From Streptosporangiaceae bacterium (GTDB lineage Bacteria > Actinomycetota > Actinomycetes > Streptosporangiales > Streptosporangiaceae), in the NCBI GenBank assembly GCA_030041195.1, contig JASHOI010000044.1, positions 1 to 5,407 on the forward strand: a stretch of 5,407 bases of DNA. Direction: 5' to 3'. Shown piece after piece: positions 5,270 to 5,407 of the stretch. How positions within the stretch are numbered: the first letter of the stretch is position 1; every line of letters begins with the position of its first letter. Both the position numbers and the translations under genes were made by a program. The notes under the pieces are model-generated. The model ran no database searches, had not been told where the DNA came from, and worked only from the letters and a program-made list of their open reading frames with translations.

Positions 5270-5281
5270 CGCCCGCCGGAG

Positions 5282-5407
5282 CTACGCGAGGAGGCGCTGG
5301 AGGGCGGGGGCTACGTCGGCGAGGCTGGCCACCGACTGGCTGATCCCGCCGCCGGCCCTGGCCAGGGCCGCGGCGGGTCCTGTCGCCGGCCCTGGTCCCG
5401 CTGCCGA
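5282..5407 (-). CDS. C-terminal end of an unrecognised protein, truncated by the window edge
   Basis: The minus-strand frame entering at the right edge runs for 41 codons to TAG at 5282-5284. The residues are an Ala/Gly/Pro-rich stretch (SAAGPGPATGPAAALARAGG) followed by GISQSVASLADVAPALQRLL and a final Ala. The last part looks like a real amphipathic C-terminal helix, and third positions are GC-rich as in true genes here, which favours coding. I do not recognise the family from this fragment. The Ala/Pro segment may be a linker. The gene would be transcribed toward the inverted repeat and tandem repeat, in the same direction as the kinase operon. Confidence 0.5.
   Translation of the reverse strand, partial: SAAGPGPATGPAAALARAGGGISQSVASLADVAPALQRLLA

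Larger units (their letters stand above)
4935..5281. other. Gene-free interval between the kinase gene and the right-edge gene
   Basis: I find no convincing gene in these 347 bases. Nearest the kinase (4935-5070) is its presumed promoter region, less GC-rich than the surroundings, with a run of A at 4986-4990 and the direct-repeat pair at 5036-5067. The part from about 5070 to 5147 shows nothing I can assign. Then come the long inverted repeat (5148-5220) and the G-rich tandem repeat (5223-5269), both downstream of the stop codon of the minus-strand gene ending at 5282. Confidence 0.6.

Noticed and set aside
5353..5370. 18-bp perfect palindrome of GGCC and CCTGG elements, with a nearby repeated CGCCGGCCCTGG
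   Set aside because: It lies in the Ala/Gly/Pro-rich coding end of the right-edge gene, where GC-rich codons readily create such repeats.

Overview
The window is very GC-rich, with G or C at most third codon positions. The recognisable proteins (leucyl aminopeptidase N-terminus, a LuxR-type two-component pair, an MHYT-family membrane protein, a ChrB N-terminal-domain protein) are of actinomycete type. I read it as chromosomal DNA of a high-GC actinobacterium and cannot name the genus. No RNA gene, insertion sequence, CRISPR array or phage gene is visible.

Layout. At the left edge is the first 92 codons of pepA (minus strand, cut by the window end). A 144-base divergent intergenic region follows, holding a perfect 14-bp inverted repeat (334-366), a degenerate third half-site and a likely promoter for the next gene. 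On the plus strand lies a two-gene unit: a 7-TM, internally duplicated membrane protein with FTR1-like glutamate motifs (422-1168), then, after one base, a 68-residue two-TM protein (1170-1376). Convergent to it, 17 bases away, is a stand-alone ChrB N-terminal-domain protein (1394-1957, minus). Upstream of that on the same strand is a seven-TM MHYT-type sensor protein (2023-2925), most of whose metal-binding motif residues are replaced and whose first ten codons include two TTA codons. Next come a NarL/LuxR response regulator (3051-3725) and its HisKA_3 sensor kinase (3744-4934), 18 bases apart and transcribed kinase first. Region 4935-5281 has no gene. It holds an 11-bp direct-repeat pair upstream of the kinase, a long 16-bp-arm inverted repeat and 2.6 copies of an 18-bp G-rich tandem repeat. 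The right edge carries the last 41 codons of an unrecognised minus-strand gene.

How the parts may work together. The kinase/regulator pair is a self-contained signalling unit; the direct repeats upstream of it could be an autoregulatory site. The palindrome is well placed to repress the membrane-protein pair, and possibly pepA. The most speculative reading is that the FTR1-like membrane protein, its small partner and the ChrB-domain protein form an ion-handling module, with ChrB-like proteins known elsewhere as regulators beside a chromate transporter. The sequence shows only adjacency, not a functional link.
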